From assembly GCA_947172415.1 (NCBI GenBank), contig OX359195.1:2356001-2420000 (forward strand): a stretch of 64,000 bases of DNA, read 5' to 3'. The stretch is from Chondrosia reniformis. Its lineage: Eukaryota > Porifera > Demospongiae > Chondrillida > Chondrillidae. How positions within the stretch are numbered: position 1 is the stretch's first letter; the number at the start of each line of letters is the position of its first letter. The notes beneath the pieces are model-generated. The model was not told where the DNA came from, ran no database searches, and was given only the letters and a program-made list of their open reading frames with translations. The position numbers and the translations under genes are program-made. Below, in pieces: positions 59,801-64,000 of this stretch.

Positions 59801-61186
59801 TCAGCTAACCTTGTTCTGAGCAGAAAACATTTTATTGTTATATCCACTCAATTGTGAGGGGATATTTCAGTTGACACTTTTGTATAGTGTATTCCCATGT
59901 GTATATATCACATCTTTGTTATGTGTGATGTATACAGGAAGGTCTCACTGATCTTGTTGAATGTGGAGTTGGACAGTGCAGCACACTCAGGAAGGTCACT
60001 GGTGAATATCAAACACTGACCTCCAGTATATTGAAGGGAATGATCCAGAATCCTTCATTAGAACAAGTTGTTCTGTGGAGATGTGACTTTAAAGGTAGGT
60101 TTTATAACTTTATGTACAGAATGTATTGCCTATGGACTTAATAAGTTTCATCAACTATGAGGATCATGTACTCTATACAGTCATCTCAATAGAATGGTTG
60201 TGTTCAGTAAAGTGTCCCTTTCAAGTGATTAGTAGCCAATGTATAGCCTCTCTGCAACATTTCAAACTATTACATAAACATTTAATATAAATTTTCAGTG
60301 TGTTAATGTACTGTAATCTGATTGGTTCCTTAAAATGATAGGAAATGGAGCATTACTAATGAAACTGTTACAGAGAAAAAGGGAATTGAAAAGTGTTAGA
60401 TTTGGTCACGTTTATCAAGACTATAATGGCACACATCATGAAGTGTGTTTCAACATCACATTGAGGGACATTGCTAATGCTATTGGATGTCTACGTGACA
60501 ACGCTTCAATGAAAGAATTCACCATCAGGACTGCTACAGACCAGTCTGAGGTACACTTGACTGCCTATCACTAGTAAATATTACTTTCCCTTACTTATTA
60601 AAGGTATATCCAGTCTGCTTATTACAAAGTTTAGGTTTATTTGACTGGTTTGTTCCAGTCTATGGCCTCTGAGTGTTTTAGATTACGTAATTACTTCATA
60701 TTGTAGTGCATTTAATTAATTGTACTGGATACACTTGTACTGAATATCCAGGATGTCACTGAAGAAGATGTCTTGACATCAGTTGAACAAGCTGTCCAGG
60801 AGAACACTACACTAGAGAGGTTGGAAGTGAATAGTGAAATGGGTAAAATGAACTGGAGGAATGTTGCAGAGAGCATTCTAAAGGGAGCAGCAGCCAATCA
60901 GAATCTCAGAGAGTTGGAACTGGTGATGAATGAGAAATACAAAGAATATGCTCCTAAACAGGAAGTGATTGATAATGTAAGAAAAGTCAACAGGAAATTG
61001 AGACTCATTGTTAGGTTTGGTAAGTGAATGTCTTTCATCATCTGTTTGTACATGTAATAGGTAGTTTATTTAACAGTAGATTTACTAATTTCAATCCAAA
61101 TAGTGTCACATGTAGACTGTGTATTATGTAACTTGTGAATATGTAATTCTTCTCTTTTTGTTCCTTCAGGATTTGATTACTTGTGA
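50892..61186 (+). CDS. NLR-4: CARD-like / 11-residue repeats / DEATH / NACHT / LRR receptor
   Basis: Most complete receptor, 1451 residues. Exons: 50892-51201, 51706-52245, 53581-53889, 54053-54117, 54439-56149, 56392-56510, 56664-56754, 56990-57183, 57610-57796, 57975-58153, 59938-60094, 60342-60550, 60752-61019, 61170-61186; the sum is divisible by three with no stop. Order: CARD-like (1-103), fifteen TEPQVSQTADQ-type repeats (about 113-278), DEATH domain (284-386), NACHT (about 409-978; Walker A and B intact), LRRs. It has a promoter with E-box and kappaB site. The exon at 57610 carries a 16-codon in-frame insertion, and two introns carry transposons. The start codon follows an AG-GT, so an upstream non-coding exon is possible. 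Likely intact; the donor of the DEATH exon (GTACAT) is the weakest junction. Confidence 0.87.
51735..52229 (+). repeat. 33-bp coding minisatellite, 15 units
   Basis: In-frame tandem repeat inside NLR-4 exon 2, consensus peptide TEPQVSQTADQ; variants TVPQV, TEPQI and one VNQ. NLR-1 and NLR-2 have a single unit in the matching exon. Polar, disordered-looking linker between two death-fold domains. Confidence 0.97.
52308..53382 (+). mobile_element. pogo/Tigger-like element carrying a HIRAN ORF
   Basis: Ends CAGTGGAAC(C)T(C/T)A...CTAATCCG in inverted orientation, flanked by TA (52306-52307, 53383-53384). Repeats of GGGTGTCC...ATTTCAGGGGTT lie just inside both ends. No DDE transposase. 1075 bp, in NLR-4 intron 2. 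Confidence 0.85.
52766..53104 (+). CDS. HIRAN-domain protein, 112 aa, within the pogo/Tigger-like element
   Basis: Sequence runs SFVRGYHSYMDVWEPRVGEV, then L-x-L-x-REPHN-x-x-DQLAVSVV, then GHVPFNLAPIFSHFLKR: the HIRAN pattern (small beta-barrel, known from HLTF/Rad5, where it binds 3' DNA ends). It fills nearly the whole ORF and ends in YRLYGPKA. Stand-alone HIRAN-like proteins are known in other animal genomes. Host-derived cargo or a transposon accessory protein are both possible. No introns seen. Confidence 0.7.
   Translation: MVSQPPSGSAAFEIQSFVRGYHSYMDVWEPRVGEVLALEREPHNVADQLAVSVVRSGRTVGHVPFNLAPIFSHFLKRSFNKGTAEITSEKVNCSGGYGLEVPCTYRLYGPKA
53581..53889 (+). CDS. DEATH-domain exon of NLR-4
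   Basis: Phase 1-1 exon of 103 codons. DEATH signature: L-x-x-V-x-x-x-V-A-x-x-W, ICRRLGVSEAVL, RFMYSLQDWYNGNG, then TLSVLCKALKESRCRSVAKEL. Homotypic interaction module for apoptotic/inflammatory signalling. No counterpart in NLR-1, -2 or -3 in this window. Confidence 0.8.
54439..56149 (+). CDS. NACHT exon of NLR-4
   Basis: 570 codons and one base; the pre-NACHT segment resembles NLR-1 (SPVISNHWSLKLAVMDFVKL). Walker A GEPGIGKST near 54775, Walker B LFIMDGYDEF near 55018, TSRPRAS, HFLHKTVQEFLAACAV. Confidence 0.92.
58354..59454. mobile_element. 1.1-kb inverted-repeat element in an NLR-4 intron
   Basis: Ends GACCGTCCAT and ATGGACGGTC; the same intron in NLR-1 to -3 is uninterrupted (CTCAAGTATATGGAC). 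Contains TTAACCCTTTATGCG followed by two copies of GCGAGTG.CGCATATTTGC, of which GACGCATATTTGCGTC is a near palindrome. No ORF. Confidence 0.8.
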
Positions 61187-62136
61187 AACAGATAGTTATT
61201 CTTTAAAACTGTTATTGTTTGAACTCGTGACTAATTAACCTTTTGTTTGAATCAAATATTATGTATAAAATATCAATAATTACCAGAAAAGAGAGTCAGC
61301 TGTAAAGAGAAATGATATATACGTCTGCTATTTAGTAATTTCCCCTCAGTCTCCTAGCAACCATTCACATATGGGTGGAGTCTACCTTTTAATTTCCTCT
61401 CAGTCTCCTAGCAACCAGTCACATATATATGGGTGGAATCTACCTTCTAATTTCCCCTCAGTCTCCTAGCAATCAGTCACATACGGGTGGAGTCTACCTT
61501 TTAATTCCCCTCAGTCTCCTAGCAACCAGTCACATATGGGTGGAGTCTACCTTTTAATTTCCCCTCAGTCTCCTAGCAACCAGTCACATATGGGTGGAAT
61601 CTACCTTCTAATTCCCCTTCAGTCTCCTAACAACCAGTCACAGGTAGAGGTAGTGGTCCACCTTGCTTAATAACTGTGTGTTCGTACCTACTATAGTACA
61701 GTGGCCATCAGGAGTACCTAGGGAGGAATGTTACATGGTATGGAAGTGATGTTGTATATAGTGATACATGTACGTACATATATAAATAATGTCATCTAAA
61801 GAGATAACATAGAGAACTTACACTTTAAATGCATCTCTCAATGGTAATGTGAATCATACAGAGTTTAATAATAATTAAACAATTAAAACCAGTATAGAAA
61901 TGCCATATCTCATTTGAAAAGAATTATAGATAAAACTCATCATCATATGATATCAATAGACTCGTGATCAAAATGTATTGAAATATTTTCAATATTTATT
62001 TCAAGATACACAAGTATGTAACAAGTTAATTGTTCTGATGTAGTCCTGACCACTTCTGTAAGAGTGATGTGATGGTCTTTCCTTTCCTTCCCTGTACACT
62101 AACTTTAACCTGCAGAGGAAGTACGTAGGGCATCAT
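61187..62136. other. Intergenic stretch after NLR-4
   Basis: No gene. Starts with the NLR-4 3' UTR, then the longest array of the CTCCTAGCAACCA unit, then common spacer sequence. Confidence 0.5.
61335..61645. repeat. ~50-bp tandem array (CTCCTAGCAACCA unit), about six copies
   Basis: Unit: TTTCCCCTCAGTCTCCTAGC, then AACCAGTCACATATGGGTGG, then AGTCTACCTTTTAA. One to three copies follow each of the other receptors, so the array changes in length between units. Confidence 0.9.
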
Positions 62137-62265
62137 TCATTTACAAGCAACACTATTGACTACTACTTGGTAGCAGACCTTCTTTGATTTCTTCTTCTTT
62201 GGTTCTGAATCACTGTCCTGACTCGGACTGCCTTCTCTTGACCCCACAGCACCTTCACTGGTCAC
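62137..62265 (-). pseudogene. FNBP4-like C-terminal exon (copy 4)
   Basis: Like copy 2: the stop after KKVCY is replaced by CAA and the frame extends 10 codons. The downstream intron sequence matches NLR-1's neighbour until 62590, where foreign sequence begins. Confidence 0.6.
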
Positions 62266-62694
62266 CTACAGGTGTTACACGTCCATTTCAGTGTAGAGAG
62301 ATCCCTCTAAAGTGATCACCCTGGACCATAGTTTGAAATGTACCCTTGTATTGTGAGGAACATGGATCATTTGAGTGTTCATGTTTCAGACATGTACATT
62401 GGGACATTGACACTATTTGTTTTCCCAGCATCCTTAGATTTTAGCCACCTTATATGGGAGGATTTCATTTTGACTATGTGACAACTTTAGTTTAGCTTTT
62501 ACACTGCAGCTGTCTTTTACACTTTTAATGTTTGTAATAGCCTTGGATACCTTTCAATTTTAAAATATTTTATTATTAAAGTGCTATAGTGTACTAGAAA
62601 TATTAAAAATTTTCTACAAAAATAGCGAAGATGTAGGGATGGCACAAAAAGTAGAGAAACAAGAAAGGGATGTTACACAGTGAAGTACGGTACA

Positions 62695-62960
62695 TATCAC
62701 AAGTAACTTTACGAATTCCGCGGATCTGCCGCATAGGTAATCCGCGGCTCTTCTGCGGAATCCTCGCAGAATATCTGCAGATTCCTCTAAGGGTTCCGCG
62801 GAATCGTCGCAGGGCATCTGCGGAATCGTCAAAAGGCATCTGCGGAATCGTCGAAGGGCATCTGCGGAATAGTCAAAATTGTCAAAGGGCATCCGCGGAA
62901 TCGTCAAAGGGTAGTCGTGAAATCGTCGCAGGGCTACTGTAGCCGTGGAATTGTCGAAAG
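62695..62960. repeat. CpG-rich degenerate minisatellite
   Basis: About ten units around GGCATCTGCGGAATCGTCGA, with several CCGCGG sites; far richer in CpG than anything else in the window. Confidence 0.85.
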
Positions 62961-63005
62961 GTAACCGTAGAATAGTCGATCGATAGTTATTTAAGGTGTT
63001 TAACA

Positions 63006-63165
63006 GCCCTAAAGGTCAAGTGTCACATACGGCATAGTTGTGGTCAACCAATATCTATTTAATATAGCGCAAAAGGTCAAGTGTCACATTTGGGGCATAG
63101 TTGTGGTCAACCAATGTTTATTTAATGTGCAATATTTGTTTAACAGCGCAAAAGGTCAAGTGTCA
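63006..63165. repeat. Short tandem repeat (AAAGGTCAAGTGTCAC units)
   Basis: Three copies of AAAGGTCAAGTGTCAC, two of them followed by GGCATAGTTGTGGTCAACCA. May be the subterminal region of the transposon to its right. Confidence 0.7.
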
Positions 63166-63254
63166 CCTGGAATACAATTAGAATCAATTAAGCTTGTACA
63201 TGCAAGTAATAACAAACAAAACAAGAATAGTCACTGCAATAAAAAAGAAATAGT

Positions 63255-64000
63255 TTAATGCCCTGAAGGGGCTCCCTCTACTTGCACTACCACAGGCATC
63301 ACCTTCTGCAGGTGATCGATGTAGCGCGTACATACTTCAGGGGTAAGCGTGGACCAGTACTTTCTGATACCCTCTTTCAACTCACCAAGATTTTTTGGCT
63401 TGAGCTTGTCTCTGATGAAGTTCTTCATCGACCCCCACATCAATTCTATGGGGTTAAGGTCTGGGGACTCTGCTGGACTCTTCCACCAGTTCACTCCATT
63501 GGCTTCAAAGTAACACTGAATATATTTGCTTGTGTGCTTAGGATCATTGTCCTGGTACAGCCGATGACCATGTGGGTACATCTCTTTCAGGAATGGCACA
63601 AGAGAGGCTGACAAGATGTCCGAGTACCTGGTGGCATTCATGATCCCGCTAAACATCACAATTTGAGTGGCACCTTTCTTCGATATTCCAGCCCACACAT
63701 GTATCTTCGGTGGGTGTTTGTGTTTGTACTTCATTTTTCTGGGCATATTCTTCTTCCGGAAGCACTTCCTTCGATGGCACTCCAATTGGAAAGTGGACTC
63801 ATCTGTGAAAATGACATCATCAAATTTCTCTTTCTCAGCGATGAGCTTTGTACACCAGTCAAGCCTCTTCTGTTTGTTGGCATCCCTAATTGCCTGACAG
63901 TATCTCGCTGTTGTAAATGTCCATCCGAGCTCATTACGGATCCTTGCTATGGTTCTTTCTCCATATTGGACTTTCTCTACTCCAAATTCTTTGATGAGTA
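63255..64000 (-). CDS. Tc1-type transposase, C-terminal part (5' end outside window)
   Basis: Open without a stop from the right edge to the TAA at 63255. DDE motifs: FTDEST (first D), YQDNDPKHTS (second D), SPDLNPIELMW (E), with 34 residues between the second D and E, so DD34E. Preceded by an HTH-like segment (ERTIARIRNELGW). Cut-and-paste transposase of the Tc1 group, TA target. No disabling change in the visible part, so the element may be recent. Confidence 0.9.
   Translation of the reverse strand, partial: LIKEFGVEKVQYGERTIARIRNELGWTFTTARYCQAIRDANKQKRLDWCTKLIAEKEKFDDVIFTDESTFQLECHRRKCFRKKNMPRKMKYKHKHPPKIHVWAGISKKGATQIVMFSGIMNATRYSDILSASLVPFLKEMYPHGHRLYQDNDPKHTSKYIQCYFEANGVNWWKSPAESPDLNPIELMWGSMKNFIRDKLKPKNLGELKEGIRKYWSTLTPEVCTRYIDHLQKVMPVVVQVEGAPSGH

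Noticed and set aside
62614..62942. Overlapping ORFs on both strands at 62.6-62.9 kb
   Set aside because: Products of the CpG-rich repeat; no domain or splice evidence.

Overview
The window is animal nuclear DNA: AT-rich, with many short GT-AG introns, no operons and many small DNA transposons. The main content is a tandem array of NACHT-LRR (NLR-type) innate-immune receptor genes whose N-termini carry death-fold domains. Together with traces of CpG decay, this fits a demosponge, and Amphimedon queenslandica is the best-known genome with large clusters of this type. The species call is inference from gene content. The gene names NLR-0 to NLR-4 are my labels.

Layout, + strand unless stated. 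NLR-0 (7-2453) is the LRR tail of a gene that starts before the window. NLR-1 (5189-14540), NLR-3 (37382-46743) and NLR-4 (50892-61186) can be assembled into open multi-exon genes of 1194, 1221 (or 1116) and 1451 codons. NLR-2 (24526-33566) is damaged at its 3' end. The genes share one exon plan: variable N-terminal exons, a linker exon, a ~1.7 kb NACHT exon, about eight LRR exons, and a last exon of only 5-8 codons. Introns are nearly as similar as exons, so duplication is recent or gene conversion is active. All variable N-terminal exons (11-residue-repeat linker, two CARD-like exons, DEATH) have phase 1-1 boundaries and are mixed differently in each gene.

Each receptor is followed by minus-strand C-terminal exon copies of a WW-domain gene resembling FNBP4. 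Its only long copy (22999 down to 15060) is broken. After NLR-2 and NLR-3 there is also a near-identical 3' fragment of a Myt1/PKMYT1 kinase gene (35058-36984, 47967-49926). A block of about 4.4 kb (3623-8135) is duplicated at 22960-27085. It covers the promoter, first exons, a Penelope-like element remnant with a hammerhead-ribozyme-like motif, and a CARD-like exon.

The putative promoters of NLR-1, NLR-2 and NLR-4 each hold a palindromic CACGTG site and, about 200 bp on, a perfect kappaB-type site (GGGGAATTCCC or GGGGAATCCCC). That would link an NF-kappaB pathway to the receptor array. The same promoter block is missing in front of NLR-3.

Mobile DNA includes a pogo/Tigger-like element carrying a HIRAN-domain ORF (52308-53382), a 389-bp TA-flanked MITE (32229-32617), a 500-bp element with a 9-bp target duplication (6765-7264), two ~1-kb inverted-repeat elements, and a Tc1-type DD34E transposase running off the right end on the minus strand. 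Exon boundaries were read by eye from splice consensus and comparison between copies; no transcript data were available.
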